DNA of 64,000 nt from Pseudomonas maumuensis (GTDB lineage Bacteria; Pseudomonadota; Gammaproteobacteria; Pseudomonadales; Pseudomonadaceae). The position numbers were made by a program, and so were the translations under genes. Below are positions 17,448 to 26,820 of the stretch, one piece after another. The stretch spans positions 4,588,001-4,652,000 of the forward strand of contig NZ_CP077077.1 in assembly GCF_019139675.1 (NCBI RefSeq), written 5' to 3'. How positions within the stretch are numbered: position 1 is the stretch's first letter; the number at the start of each line of letters is the position of its first letter. The notes beneath the pieces are model-generated. The model made no database searches, was not told the DNA's origin, and worked only from the letters and a program-made list of their open reading frames with translations.

Positions 17448-17510
17448 TATCCCAGGCGCTGCATCTTTCCAGTCAACCGACCGGTAGCCCACGCAAAGCA
17501 TGAATGGACC

Positions 17511-18731
17511 TTAACCAGCGATCAGCCCATCCGCCTTCAGCAGGGTCTCCAGGCAATGCTCGCGCACCCCATAGAACGCCTTGAGCTCGGCGATTTTCTC
17601 CAGCAGACCCGCATTGTCCTGGGGCTGACGGCGCTTGACCGCAAGGATCATCTTGTTCTTGTTGGTGTGCTCGAGCGAGATGAACTCGAACACCTTGGTC
17701 TCGTAGCCGCAAGCTTCCAGGTACAGGGCGCGCAGGCTGTCGGTGAGCATCTCGGCCTGCTGGCCCAGGTGCAGCCCGTACTGCAGCATCGGTTGCAACA
17801 ACCCCGGGCTGTGCAACTGCGGGCGGATCTGCTTGTGGCAGCACGGCGAGCACATGATGATCGCAGCGTTACAGCGAATACCGGTGTGGATGGCATAGTC
17901 GGTGGCGATGTCGCAGGCATGCAAGGCGATCATCACATCGATGGCCTCAGGCACCACGCTGCGCACATCGCCGCATTCGAACACCAGGCCCGGATGCTCC
18001 AGGCGCGCGGCGGCGGCATTGCACAACTCGACCATGTCCGGGCGCAGTTCGACGCCAGTGACCTGCGCCTCACGCCCGAGGGTGTTGCGCAGGTAATCGT
18101 GCATGGCGAACGTCAGGTAGCCCTTGCCCGAACCGAAGTCGGCGACCTTCAGGCTTTGCTGCGCGTCCACGGGCGCACCGCTCAAGGCATGGTCGAAGAC
18201 TTCGATGAACTTGTTGATCTGCTTCCATTTGCGCGACATCGACGGGATCAACGCACCTTGCGCGTCGGTCACCCCAAGGTCGCGCAGGAACGGCCGCGAC
18301 AGCGCCAGATAACGCTTCTTCTCCCGATCATGCCCGCCAGCGCCCGCCTCGCGTGGGGCCGGCTGTGCCACGTGCCGGCGCAACATCGGCTTGCCCTTCT
18401 TGCTGAACTCCAGCTGCACCTCGCCGGCAGCGGTGAACAGGTGTGCGTTGCGAAAGCTCTCCGGCAACAATTCGGCCACCAACGCCTGCGCCTCGTCCAA
18501 CCCCAGGTTGCGGGTGATGTCACGGGTCTGGTGACGGTAGACCAGCGACAAGCAGGCCTGGCCCTTGATCTGCACCGGCTTGGCGATGATCCGCTGCAGG
18601 GTCTGGTCGGCGCCGACATGGCGGGCCAGTACCAGCTTGCTCAGGCTGCCGTCGCCCAGGGCATCGGCGAGCAGGCTCAGGAACTGGGCGCGCGCGTCCG
18701 GCGCGCCAGGGGCGAAGGAAGGGGAAGACAT
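17511..18731 (-). CDS. Class I SAM-dependent methyltransferase
   Basis: The 406-residue cytoplasmic protein has an N-terminal domain of about 170 residues and a Rossmann methyltransferase domain. Motif I is VADFGSGKGYLTFAMHDYL, motif II is VTGVELRPDMVELC, and the acceptor region is IALHACDIATDYAI with a CSPCCHKQ cluster. The HACD and CCHK pattern is typical of the Methyltransf_32/GSTCD-like group, whose substrate is not established and may be RNA. It stands alone. Its ATG at 18731 is 98 bp from the end of the TPM-domain gene, which is transcribed toward it on the same strand. Confidence 0.82.
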   Translation of the reverse strand: MSSPSFAPGAPDARAQFLSLLADALGDGSLSKLVLARHVGADQTLQRIIAKPVQIKGQACLSLVYRHQTRDITRNLGLDEAQALVAELLPESFRNAHLFTAAGEVQLEFSKKGKPMLRRHVAQPAPREAGAGGHDREKKRYLALSRPFLRDLGVTDAQGALIPSMSRKWKQINKFIEVFDHALSGAPVDAQQSLKVADFGSGKGYLTFAMHDYLRNTLGREAQVTGVELRPDMVELCNAAAARLEHPGLVFECGDVRSVVPEAIDVMIALHACDIATDYAIHTGIRCNAAIIMCSPCCHKQIRPQLHSPGLLQPMLQYGLHLGQQAEMLTDSLRALYLEACGYETKVFEFISLEHTNKNKMILAVKRRQPQDNAGLLEKIAELKAFYGVREHCLETLLKADGLIAG

Positions 18732-18829
18732 GGGAACGGGTGCCTCGAAATGCGGGGAGCGCGATGCGCAATGCCGGGCATTCTACGTCGATGGTGCCCC
18801 TGGCGAAACACACCCCTGCTCACCAACGG

Positions 18830-19438
18830 TCAGTCGAGAATCACCAGGCGGTTGGGCAGCTCGTTGCGCGCATGGGTCGGAGGAACATGTTCACTGAGCA
18901 GCTCGCCGCAAGCCTCGATACATTCGACGAAGCCTTGCAAGGTATGGCCCTGGCGCACCTGGTCGGTGAAACGGGCGACGATCGCCTCGCGTGCCTGCTC
19001 GGGCAAATGCCGGGCAATGCCCTCGTCCACCAGGATCTCGACATGACGCTCGGCTTCACTGACGAAGATCAGCACCCCCGTGGCACCGGCGGTACGCTGC
19101 AGGTTGAGCTCGAGAAACTGCTGGCGGGCCAGGCCCGAAGCGCGCCGGCGTCGCAGTATGGACGGCACCACCCAGGCGGCCAGGCGCGGATGGCGCAACA
19201 CCAGACACAGGCTGATGAAGGTCAGCATCTGCGCCAGCAACAGGCCATTGACGCCGATACCACCCAGCCACAGGTGCAACACGCCGGGTATCAACAAGGC
19301 CAGCAAGGCGGCCCAAAGTAACGGCAGGTAGGGAAAATCATCGGCACGGCGAGCCAGCACGGTCACAAGCTCGGCGTCGGTGCGCCGTTCGGCACGGGCG
19401 ATCGCCTCGGCGATCTGGCGCTGTTCGTATTCGGTCAT
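18830..19438 (-). CDS. TPM-domain (Psb32/YgcG-like) membrane protein
   Basis: This 202-residue protein begins with EYEQRQIAEAIARAERRTDAELV, the start of a TPM domain. Two hydrophobic segments follow (about 37-60 and 66-90), then a second TPM part with GVLIFVSEAERHVEILVDEGIA. Such proteins are membrane-anchored and often sit after lemA. Here lemA is not adjacent. The family role is poorly defined. The start at 19438 keeps the complete TPM N terminus. Confidence 0.8.
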   Translation of the reverse strand: MTEYEQRQIAEAIARAERRTDAELVTVLARRADDFPYLPLLWAALLALLIPGVLHLWLGGIGVNGLLLAQMLTFISLCLVLRHPRLAAWVVPSILRRRRASGLARQQFLELNLQRTAGATGVLIFVSEAERHVEILVDEGIARHLPEQAREAIVARFTDQVRQGHTLQGFVECIEACGELLSEHVPPTHARNELPNRLVILD

Positions 19439-19638
19439 GCCATCGTCTCTCGAGCGTTCTTATCATTGTTATCCCGGCAATCGGGTGGGCGAGAGTGTAT
19501 CTCAACAAGTGCCTCAGATAAGGCATAATCCGCGACTGCGTCGGATCATGGATGAATGATCCACTGAACGGCCAGCGGACTCGACAACAAGGCGTACGAA
19601 ACGTCTCGGCCCACCGCTATCACTCGACAACGGAATTG

Positions 19639-21930
19639 ATGATGAAACTGTCTTTGCTGGGCCTGGCCATGGGCCTTGCCAGTCAGGCGGCCCTTGCCGC
19701 CCCTACCGCCCCGCCCCTGCAGGACAAGCAGGCGTTCGTCGACCATCTGATCAGCCAGATGACCGAGGCCGAGAAGATCGGCCAGCTGCGCCTGATCAGC
19801 ATCGGCCCCGAGATGCCCCACGCGAAGATCCGCGAGGAAATCGCCGCCGGGCGCATCGGCGGCACCTTCAACTCGCGTACCGCCCCCGAGAACCGGCCGA
19901 TGCAGGACGCGGCCATGCGCAGCCGCCTGAAGATCCCGATGTTCTTCGCCTACGACACCATCCATGGCGAGCGCACCATCTTCCCGATCGGTCTGGGCCT
20001 GGCGTCGTCCTGGGACATGGACGCCATCGCCAAGGTCGGCCGCACCTCAGCCATCGAGGCCGCTGCCGATTCGCTGGACATGACCTTCGCACCGATGGTC
20101 GACATCGCCCGCGACCCGCGCTGGGGGCGCACCAGCGAAGGCTTCGGCGAAGACACCTACCTGACCTCGAAGATCGGCCAGGTGATGGTCAAGTCGTTCC
20201 AGGGCTCGAGCCCGGCCAACCCCGACAGCATCATGGCCATCGTCAAGCACTTCGCCCTGTACGGCGCGGTGGAAGGCGGGCGCGACTACAACACGGTCGA
20301 TATGAGCCTGCCGAAGATGTACAACGACTACCTGCCGCCCTATCGCGCCGCGCTCGACGCCGGTGCCGGCGGGGTGATGGTGGCACTTAACTCGATCAAC
20401 GGCGTGCCGGCCACCTCCAACACCTGGCTGATGAACGACCTGCTGCGCAAGGAGTGGGGCTTCAAGGGCGTGACCATCAGCGACCACGGCGCCATCCAGG
20501 AACTGATCCGTCACGGCGTCGCCCAGGACGGCCGCGAAGCCGCCAAGCTGGCGATCAAGGCCGGCATCGACATGAGCATGAACGACACCCTCTACGGCGA
20601 AGAACTGCCAGGGCTGTTGAAGTCCGGCGAAGTCAGCCAGGCCGAACTGGACCAGGCGGTGCGTGAAGTGCTGGGTGCCAAGTACGACATGGGTCTGTTC
20701 AAGGATCCCTACGTGCGCATTCCCAAGCCTGAGACCGACCTTACGGACTACTACGCCGAGGACCGCCTGCACCGTGAAGCCGCGCGTGATGTGGCACGCC
20801 GTGGCCTGGTGTTGCTGGAGAACCGCGAACAGACCTTGCCCCTGAAGAAGGCCGGCACCATCGCCCTGGTCGGCCCACTGGCCGATGCGCCGATCGACAT
20901 GATGGGCAGCTGGGCCGCCGACGGCAAACCGCAGCATTCGGTCACCGTGCGCGAAGGCCTGCGTCGCGCCGTCGAAGGCAAGGCCAAGCTGGTCTACGCC
21001 AAGGGCTCGAACGTCACCGGCGACAAGGCGATGTTCGATTACCTGAACTTCCTCAACTTCGACGCCCCGGAAATCGTCGACGACCCACGCCCGGCCGCCG
21101 TGCTGATCGACGAAGCGGTCAAGGCCGCCAAGCAATCGGACGTCGTCGTGGCGGTGGTCGGCGAATCCCGTGGCATGTCCCACGAGTCCTCGAGCCGCAC
21201 CACCCTGGAGATCCCGGCGGTGCAACGCGAGCTGATCAAGGCGCTGAAAGCCACCGGCAAGCCCCTGGTGCTGGTGCTGATGAACGGTCGTCCACTGTCG
21301 ATCGCCTGGGAACGCGAACAGGCCGACGCCATCCTCGAAACCTGGTTCAGCGGCACCGAGGGCGGCAACGCCATCGCCGACGTGCTGTTCGGCGACTACA
21401 ACCCATCCGGGCGCCTGGCCATCACCTTCCCGCGTTCGGTCGGGCAGATCCCGATGTACTACAACCATATGCGCATCGGCCGCCCGTTCACTCCAGGCAA
21501 GCCGGGCAACTACACCTCGCAATACTTCGAGGAGCCCAACGGCCCGCTGTATCCATTCGGCTACGGCCTGAGCTACACCAGCTTCGAGCTGTCAGGTCTG
21601 GCGCTGTCGCAGAAGGAACTCAAGCGCGGCGGCACCCTGCAGGCCAAGGTAACGGTGAAGAACACCGGCAAGCGTGACGGCGAGACCGTGGTGCAGCTGT
21701 ACATCCAGGACCAGAGTGCGTCGATGAGCCGCCCGGTCAAGGAATTGAAGAACTTCCAAAAGCTGATGCTCAAGGCCGGTGAAGCGCGAACCTTGACCTT
21801 CGACATCAGTGAGCAGGACCTGAAGTTCTACAATGGCCAACTGCAGCACGTCGCCGAGGCTGGCCAGTTCAATGTGCAGGTCGGCCTCGACTCGCAAGCG
21901 GTGCAGCAGCAGAGCTTCGAGCTGCGTTAA
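19639..21930 (+). CDS. bglX: Periplasmic beta-glucosidase BglX (GH3)
   Basis: The 763-residue protein carries a signal peptide (about 1-20, ending AALAA) and a glycoside hydrolase family 3 catalytic domain. KHFALYG is the GH3 Lys-His motif, and GVTISDHGAI holds the likely nucleophilic aspartate. The GH3 C-terminal domain and a fibronectin-III-like tail (LQAKVTVKNTGKRDGETVVQLY) follow. Length matches E. coli BglX. It hydrolyses terminal beta-D-glucosyl residues in the periplasm. Start choice between ATGs at 19639 and 19642 is open, and the longer upstream frame lacks a signal peptide. A strong REP hairpin follows the stop. Confidence 0.93.
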   Translation: MMKLSLLGLAMGLASQAALAAPTAPPLQDKQAFVDHLISQMTEAEKIGQLRLISIGPEMPHAKIREEIAAGRIGGTFNSRTAPENRPMQDAAMRSRLKIPMFFAYDTIHGERTIFPIGLGLASSWDMDAIAKVGRTSAIEAAADSLDMTFAPMVDIARDPRWGRTSEGFGEDTYLTSKIGQVMVKSFQGSSPANPDSIMAIVKHFALYGAVEGGRDYNTVDMSLPKMYNDYLPPYRAALDAGAGGVMVALNSINGVPATSNTWLMNDLLRKEWGFKGVTISDHGAIQELIRHGVAQDGREAAKLAIKAGIDMSMNDTLYGEELPGLLKSGEVSQAELDQAVREVLGAKYDMGLFKDPYVRIPKPETDLTDYYAEDRLHREAARDVARRGLVLLENREQTLPLKKAGTIALVGPLADAPIDMMGSWAADGKPQHSVTVREGLRRAVEGKAKLVYAKGSNVTGDKAMFDYLNFLNFDAPEIVDDPRPAAVLIDEAVKAAKQSDVVVAVVGESRGMSHESSSRTTLEIPAVQRELIKALKATGKPLVLVLMNGRPLSIAWEREQADAILETWFSGTEGGNAIADVLFGDYNPSGRLAITFPRSVGQIPMYYNHMRIGRPFTPGKPGNYTSQYFEEPNGPLYPFGYGLSYTSFELSGLALSQKELKRGGTLQAKVTVKNTGKRDGETVVQLYIQDQSASMSRPVKELKNFQKLMLKAGEARTLTFDISEQDLKFYNGQLQHVAEAGQFNVQVGLDSQAVQQQSFELR

Positions 21931-21938
21931 GCAGGTTC

Positions 21939-22016
21939 GGCCTCATCGCGGGGCAAGCCCGCTCCCACAGGGTTGCGAATTGTCCTGTGGGAGCGGGCTT
22001 GCCCCGCGATGAGGCC
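21939..22016. repeat. REP inverted pair (type A), near-perfect 32-bp arms
   Basis: The arms run 21939-21971 and 21984-22016, containing GCGGGGCAAGCCCGCTCCCA and its complement, separated by 12 bp. This is the classic P. putida REP palindrome, here between bglX and the histidine kinase. It may end bglX transcription or stabilise its mRNA. Confidence 0.9.
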
Positions 22017-22048
22017 GGCACAGACAACCGAGATCCCGGATCCGCTCC

Positions 22049-23806
22049 ATGCCCTCATCCTTCCGCACCCTGCGCCTGGGTTTGATCATCCTGCTGATTC
22101 TGGTCGGCACCACCCTCAGCGCTGGCTGGGCCATGCACCAGGCCAAGCGCCAGGCCATGGAAACCGACGCCCGCCGGGCCGGCCAGCAACTGGGCCTGTA
22201 CGCCAACGCCCTGCACACCTTGATCGAGCGCTACCGTGCGTTGCCTGCGGTACTGGCGCTGGACCCGGAGCTGATCGCCGCCCTGCGCGGCCCGGTCACC
22301 GAACCGGTGCAGGACGCCCTGAACCGCAAGCTCGAACGGATCAATGGCGCTGCCAACTCCTCCACCTTGGAGCTACTGGACCGCACGGGCCTGGCCATCG
22401 CCGCCAGCAACTGGCGTCTGCCGACCACCTACGTCGGCTCCAACTACGGCTTTCGCCCCTATTTCAAACAGACCCGCAGCCAGGGTAGCGGGCGCTTCTA
22501 CGCCGTCGGCGTGACCAGCGGCGTGCCGGGCTATTTCCTGTCGAGCGCGGTGAACGATGAGCAAGGGCGTTTCCTCGGCGCCATGGTGGTCAAGCTGGAG
22601 TTCCCCGAGCTCGAACGTGAATGGCGTCAGGGCAGCGATATCCTGCTGGTCAGCGATGCCCGCGGCATCACCTTCATCGCCAACCAGGACGGCTGGCGTT
22701 ACCGCGAGCTGCAACCGCTGTCCGGTGCCGACCGCGCCGAGCTGGCCGAAACCCGCCAGTATGACAAGCAGCCGCTGGTGCCCCTGCAGCACCAGGCCCT
22801 GACCCGCTTCACCGACACCAGCCACCTCACCCGTGTGCAAGGCCCGGACGGCACCGCCGAATACCTGTGGGAGCGCCTGCCCCTGGAGGCCGAAGGCTGG
22901 ACCCTGCACCTGCTGCGCAAGCCGCAGGTCGCCGAGGATGGGCGCAACGCCGCCCTCGCCGCCGCGGCGGTCTGGCTGAGCCTGGTGTTCGCCGCGCTGT
23001 TCGTCAGCCAGCGGTTGCGCCTGGCCCGTCTGCGCCAACGCAGCCGCGAGGAGCTCAAGCGCCAGGTCGAGGAGCGTACCCGCGAGCTGCGCACGGCCCA
23101 GGAAGGCTTGGTGCAGTCGGCCAAACTGGCGGCGCTGGGACAGATGTCGGCCGCCCTGGCCCATGAGATCAATCAGCCGCTGACCACCCAGCGCATGCAA
23201 CTGGAAACCCTGCGCCTGCTGCTTGATCATGGCCGCCATGAAGAAGCCCGCCAGGCCCTTGAGCCGCTCGAGCAGATGCTGACCCGCATGGCCGCGCTCA
23301 CCGGCCACCTGAAGACTTTCGCCCGCAACAGCCCCGGCGGCCTGCGCGAACGCCTGGACCTGGCGACCGTGGTCGACCAGGCATTGCACCTGCTGGACAC
23401 CCGCATTCGCGCCGAAGGCGTCGAAGTCGCGCTGTACCTGGCACGCCCGGCCTGGGTCCGTGGCGATGCGATCCGCCTGGAGCAGGTGCTGATCAACCTG
23501 CTGCGCAACGCCCTCGACGCCATGGCCGACAAGCGCTACAAACGTCTGGAGATCCGTATCGAGGCGGACGATGCACAGTGGCGCCTGAGCGTGCTCGACT
23601 CTGGTGGCGGTATCCTCGACACCGACCTGTGCCGGGTCTTCGACCCGTTCTTCACCACCAAGCCGGTCGGCGAGGGGCTCGGCCTGGGCCTGGCGATCTC
23701 CTACGGCATCGTCATCGACGCCGGCGGCCATCTGCAGGTCGAGAACCTGCCGGGGGGCGCTCGCTTCAGCCTCACCCTGCCCCGCGACCTGGAGACGGTA
23801 TGTTGA
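22049..23806 (+). CDS. Sensor histidine kinase, DctB/MifS type
   Basis: The 585-residue protein has a first membrane segment (about 8-28), a periplasmic dCache-like sensor (about 30-290), and a second membrane segment (about 308-328). A coiled linker leads to the kinase core. The phosphoacceptor is H372 in [10 protein letters not shown], the N box is LLRNALDAM, and G boxes DSGGGI and GLGLGLAIS flank FDPFFTTK. In this family it senses a C4- or C5-dicarboxylate in the periplasm. It overlaps its response regulator by 7 bp. The 2-oxoglutarate permease behind a sigma-54 promoter downstream suggests that 2-oxoglutarate is the signal. Confidence 0.92.
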   Translation: MPSSFRTLRLGLIILLILVGTTLSAGWAMHQAKRQAMETDARRAGQQLGLYANALHTLIERYRALPAVLALDPELIAALRGPVTEPVQDALNRKLERINGAANSSTLELLDRTGLAIAASNWRLPTTYVGSNYGFRPYFKQTRSQGSGRFYAVGVTSGVPGYFLSSAVNDEQGRFLGAMVVKLEFPELEREWRQGSDILLVSDARGITFIANQDGWRYRELQPLSGADRAELAETRQYDKQPLVPLQHQALTRFTDTSHLTRVQGPDGTAEYLWERLPLEAEGWTLHLLRKPQVAEDGRNAALAAAAVWLSLVFAALFVSQRLRLARLRQRSREELKRQVEERTRELRTAQEGLVQSAKLAALGQMSAALAHEINQPLTTQRMQLETLRLLLDHGRHEEARQALEPLEQMLTRMAALTGHLKTFARNSPGGLRERLDLATVVDQALHLLDTRIRAEGVEVALYLARPAWVRGDAIRLEQVLINLLRNALDAMADKRYKRLEIRIEADDAQWRLSVLDSGGGILDTDLCRVFDPFFTTKPVGEGLGLGLAISYGIVIDAGGHLQVENLPGGARFSLTLPRDLETVC

Positions 23807-25134
23807 ATTCAGTGATCGTCGTCGATGACGAAGCCAGTATCCGCGCGGCGGTGGAACAATGGCTGAGCCTGTCGGGCTTCAACGTGCAACTGTTCGAGCG
23901 TGCCGAGGAGTGCCTGGCGCAACTCCCGGCGCACTTTCCCGGCGTGATCCTCAGCGACGTGCGCATGCCCGGCATGTCCGGCCTGCAGCTGCTCGACCGG
24001 TTACAGCAGGCCGACCCTGATCTACCGGTGATCCTGCTCACCGGCCATGGCGATGTACCCATGGCGGTGGAGGCGATGCGCAACGGTGCCTACGATTTCC
24101 TGGAAAAACCCTTCACCCCGCAGCACCTGATGGGCAGCCTGCGCCGGGCCCTGGAAAAACGCCAGCTGGTCTTGGAAAACCGCCGCCTTCATGAGCAGGC
24201 CGACCTCAAGGCACAGCTGGAGAACACCTTGCTGGGCATGTCCCAGGGGCTGCAGCAGTTGCGTCGCCAGGTACTCGAGCTGGCCAGCCTGCCGGTCAAC
24301 GTGCTGATCCGGGGTGAAACCGGCAGTGGCAAGGAGCGCGTGGCCCGCTGCCTGCACGACTTCGGCCCGCGCGCCGACAAACCCTTTGTCGCGCTCAACT
24401 GCGCAGCCATTCCCGAGACGCTCTTCGAGGCCGAGCTGTTCGGCCATGAGAGCGGCGCCTTCACCGGCGCCCAGGGCAAGCGCATCGGCAAGCTGGAGTA
24501 CGCCAATGGCGGAACGGTGTTCCTCGACGAAATCGAGAGCATGCCCCTGGCCCAGCAAGCCAAGCTACTGCGGGTGATCCAGGAGCAGAAGCTCGAACGA
24601 CTGGGCGCCAACCAGAGCATCGCCGTCGACCTGCGCATCATCGCTGCGACCAAACCGGACCTGCTCGAGGAAGCCCGCGCCGGGCGTTTCCGCGAGGATC
24701 TGGCCTATCGCCTGAACGTCGCCGAGTTGCGCCTGGCCCCTTTGCGCGAGCGGCGGGAGGATATCCCGTTGCTGTTCGAGCATTTCGCCCGTGCTGCCAG
24801 CGAACGTCTCGGGCGCAACGCCCCGTCACTTGGCGGCGTACAACTGGCGGGCCTGTTGGCCCACGATTGGCCAGGCAATGTGCGCGAACTGGCCAATGCC
24901 GCTGAACGTCATGCCCTGGGGCTGGGGTCGCCGAACCTTGAGAGCCTGCCAGGAGGGGAGTCTCTGAGCGAACAGATGGAGGCCTTCGAGGCCCAGTGTC
25001 TGCGTGCCGCGCTGCGCCAGCACAAGGGCGAGATCAAGGGGGTGATGGAGGCGCTGCAACTGCCGCGGCGCACGTTGAACGAGAAGATGCAGCGGCATGG
25101 GCTGGTGCGCGAGGACTTTCTCGGCAGCGAATGA
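23800..25134 (+). CDS. Sigma-54-dependent response regulator, DctD/MifR type
   Basis: The 444-residue protein has a receiver domain (phosphorylated aspartate D53 in ILSDVRMPG) and an AAA+ sigma-54 interaction domain. Walker A is GETGSGKE (about 172-179), and the sigma-54 contact loop GAFTGA is near 219-224. A Fis-type HTH closes the protein (GVMEALQLPRRTLNEKM). All elements needed for open-complex formation at -24/-12 promoters are present. Its ATG overlaps the kinase stop. Two related short sites begin right at its stop codon, and a canonical sigma-54 promoter lies 195 bp further on, before kgtP. The kgtP-like gene is therefore its likely target. Confidence 0.93.
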   Translation: MLNSVIVVDDEASIRAAVEQWLSLSGFNVQLFERAEECLAQLPAHFPGVILSDVRMPGMSGLQLLDRLQQADPDLPVILLTGHGDVPMAVEAMRNGAYDFLEKPFTPQHLMGSLRRALEKRQLVLENRRLHEQADLKAQLENTLLGMSQGLQQLRRQVLELASLPVNVLIRGETGSGKERVARCLHDFGPRADKPFVALNCAAIPETLFEAELFGHESGAFTGAQGKRIGKLEYANGGTVFLDEIESMPLAQQAKLLRVIQEQKLERLGANQSIAVDLRIIAATKPDLLEEARAGRFREDLAYRLNVAELRLAPLRERREDIPLLFEHFARAASERLGRNAPSLGGVQLAGLLAHDWPGNVRELANAAERHALGLGSPNLESLPGGESLSEQMEAFEAQCLRAALRQHKGEIKGVMEALQLPRRTLNEKMQRHGLVREDFLGSE

Positions 25135-25181
25135 GCGGATTTCCGCCTATAGATCCAGGCAAATGAGCGGAAGTTCGCTCA
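25132..25181 (+). promoter_or_regulatory. Putative tandem activator sites (UAS) for the response regulator
   Basis: Two related half-palindromes, TGAGCGGATTTCCGC (25132-25146) and TGAGCGGAAGTTCGCTCA (25164-25181), are spaced about three helical turns apart. The second is an inverted repeat TGAGCG/CGCTCA. They lie 150-200 bp upstream of the -24/-12 element, the usual position for enhancer sites of DctD-type activators. Assignment to this regulator is inferred. Confidence 0.6.
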
Positions 25182-25216
25182 CTGCATGCTGAATCGCCGG
25201 GGCTGTCTTGCAGACC

Positions 25217-25287
25217 ATCGCAGGCAAGCCAGCTCCCGCAAAGCACCACGCCAAGCCAGTCACTGTGGGAGCTGGCCTGCCAGCGGT
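25217..25287. repeat. REP inverted pair (type B)
   Basis: CAGGCAAGCCAGCTCCCGCA and TGTGGGAGCTGGCCTGCCAG are imperfect inverted arms. The element sits between the putative activator sites and the sigma-54 promoter, in the stretch expected to loop. Confidence 0.8.
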
Positions 25288-25328
25288 GGGGCACAAGACG
25301 CCCCCAAATGGATCACTGCGCACCCATC

Positions 25329-25344
25329 TGGCACACCTTCTGCA
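25329..25344 (+). promoter_or_regulatory. Sigma-54 (-24/-12) promoter of kgtP
   Basis: TGGCACACCTTCTGCA keeps the invariant GG and GC dinucleotides exactly 10 bp apart (consensus TGGCAC-N5-TTGCA, one mismatch). Transcription should begin near 25355, about 50 bp before the kgtP ATG. Confidence 0.85.
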
Positions 25345-25404
25345 AAACCCTTCTCAACTTGCGCCCCGAGCGCACCCCACAAAAACAACGAGAAGGTATC
25401 CCTG

Positions 25405-26724
25405 ATGGATAACGCCAGCACTCTGCCCACCGGGGCAGCCGTCGCGCCCGCCACGGAAAAGTCCACCGCCAGCCGCCTCAAATCGATCTTCAGTGGTTCC
25501 ATCGGCAACATGGTCGAATGGTACGACTGGTACGTCTACGCCGCGTTCTCGCTGTACTTCGCCAAGGCCTTCTTCCCCGCCGGCGACACCACCGCCCAAC
25601 TGCTCAACACCGCCGCAATCTTCGCCGTGGGCTTCCTCATGCGCCCGATCGGTGGCTGGCTGATGGGCCTGTACGCCGACCGCAAGGGCCGCAAGGCGGC
25701 GCTGATGGCCTCGGTGCTGCTGATGTGCGCAGGCTCGCTGGTCATCGCCCTGACGCCAGGGTACGAGACCATCGGCGTCGCCGCGCCGATCCTGCTGGTC
25801 ATCGCCCGCTTGATGCAGGGCCTGTCGGTAGGCGGCGAGTACGGCACGTCGGCCACCTACCTGAGCGAGATGGCCAGCAAGGAACGCCGCGGCTTCTTCT
25901 CCAGCTTCCAGTACGTCACCCTGATCTCCGGCCAGCTCATCGCCCTGGCAGTGCTGATCGTCCTGCAGAACACGCTGACCACCGAGGAGCTGTACGCCTG
26001 GGGCTGGCGTGTGCCCTTCGTGATCGGCGCGCTGTGCGCGGTAGTCGCCTTGTACCTGCGCCGTGGCATGGAAGAGACCGCCTCCTTCACCAAGAAGGAA
26101 AAGTCCAAAGAGAGTCTGATGCGCACCCTGCTGCGCCATCCCAAGGAACTGATGACCGTGGTCGGCCTGACCATGGGCGGCACCCTGGCCTTCTACACCT
26201 ATACCACCTACATGCAGAAGTACCTGGTCAACACGGTGGGGATGAGCATCAGCGACTCGACCACCATCTCGGCGGCCACACTGTTCCTGTTCATGTGCCT
26301 GCAGCCGGTGATCGGCGGCCTGTCCGACAAGATCGGCCGGCGCCCGATCCTGATCGCCTTCGGTGTGCTCGGCACCCTGTTCACCGTGCCGATCCTCAGC
26401 ACCCTGCACACCATCCAGACCTGGTGGGGCGCGTTCTTCCTGATCATGGCCGCGCTGATCATCGTCAGCGGCTACACCTCGATCAACGCTGTGGTGAAGG
26501 CCGAGCTGTTCCCCACCGAAATCCGCGCCCTGGGCGTCGGCCTGCCGTACGCGCTGACCGTGTCGATCTTCGGCGGCACCGCCGAGTACGTGGCCCTGTG
26601 GTTCAAGAGCATCGGCATGGAGACCGGCTTCTACTGGTACGTCACCGCCTGCATCGCCTGTTCGCTGCTGGTGTACGCAACCATGAAGGACACCAAGCAA
26701 CATTCGCGGATCACCACTGACTGA
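25405..26724 (+). CDS. kgtP: MHS-family MFS transporter, 2-oxoglutarate permease
   Basis: The 439-residue, 12-helix inner-membrane protein is a metabolite:H+ symporter of the KgtP/ShiA type. Loop motifs are IGNMVEWYDWYVYAAFSLYF at the start, LMGLYADRKGRKAAL between helices 2 and 3, and [17 protein letters not shown]. It matches the 2-oxoglutarate permease class in length and wording. The sigma-54 promoter and the upstream DctB/DctD-like pair fit substrate-induced uptake of a C5-dicarboxylate. The ATG at 25405 has GAAGG nine bases upstream. A related MHS transporter (pcaT) is at 53184-54473. Exact substrate needs assay. Confidence 0.85.
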   Translation: MDNASTLPTGAAVAPATEKSTASRLKSIFSGSIGNMVEWYDWYVYAAFSLYFAKAFFPAGDTTAQLLNTAAIFAVGFLMRPIGGWLMGLYADRKGRKAALMASVLLMCAGSLVIALTPGYETIGVAAPILLVIARLMQGLSVGGEYGTSATYLSEMASKERRGFFSSFQYVTLISGQLIALAVLIVLQNTLTTEELYAWGWRVPFVIGALCAVVALYLRRGMEETASFTKKEKSKESLMRTLLRHPKELMTVVGLTMGGTLAFYTYTTYMQKYLVNTVGMSISDSTTISAATLFLFMCLQPVIGGLSDKIGRRPILIAFGVLGTLFTVPILSTLHTIQTWWGAFFLIMAALIIVSGYTSINAVVKAELFPTEIRALGVGLPYALTVSIFGGTAEYVALWFKSIGMETGFYWYVTACIACSLLVYATMKDTKQHSRITTD

Positions 26725-26745
26725 TCACTGCTCACCAAACGTGAG

Positions 26746-26780
26746 AAGGGGCGCTCCGGATGACGGGCCGCCCCTTTTTT
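26746..26780 (+). terminator. Rho-independent terminator after kgtP
   Basis: The arms AAGGGGCG and CGCCCCTT enclose a 15-base loop and end in a six-base T-run. It lies 22 bp after the kgtP stop. Confidence 0.88.
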
Positions 26781-26787
26781 AATGGAT

Positions 26788-26820
26788 TGTGAGCCGAATA
26801 ATAGTGCTATTCGGCTCACA
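26788..26820. repeat. Perfect 13-bp inverted repeat, function unknown
   Basis: TGTGAGCCGAATA and TATTCGGCTCACA are separated by ATAGTGC. It follows the kgtP terminator, has no T-run and does not match the REP families here. It could be an operator or a structured RNA end. Confidence 0.6.
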
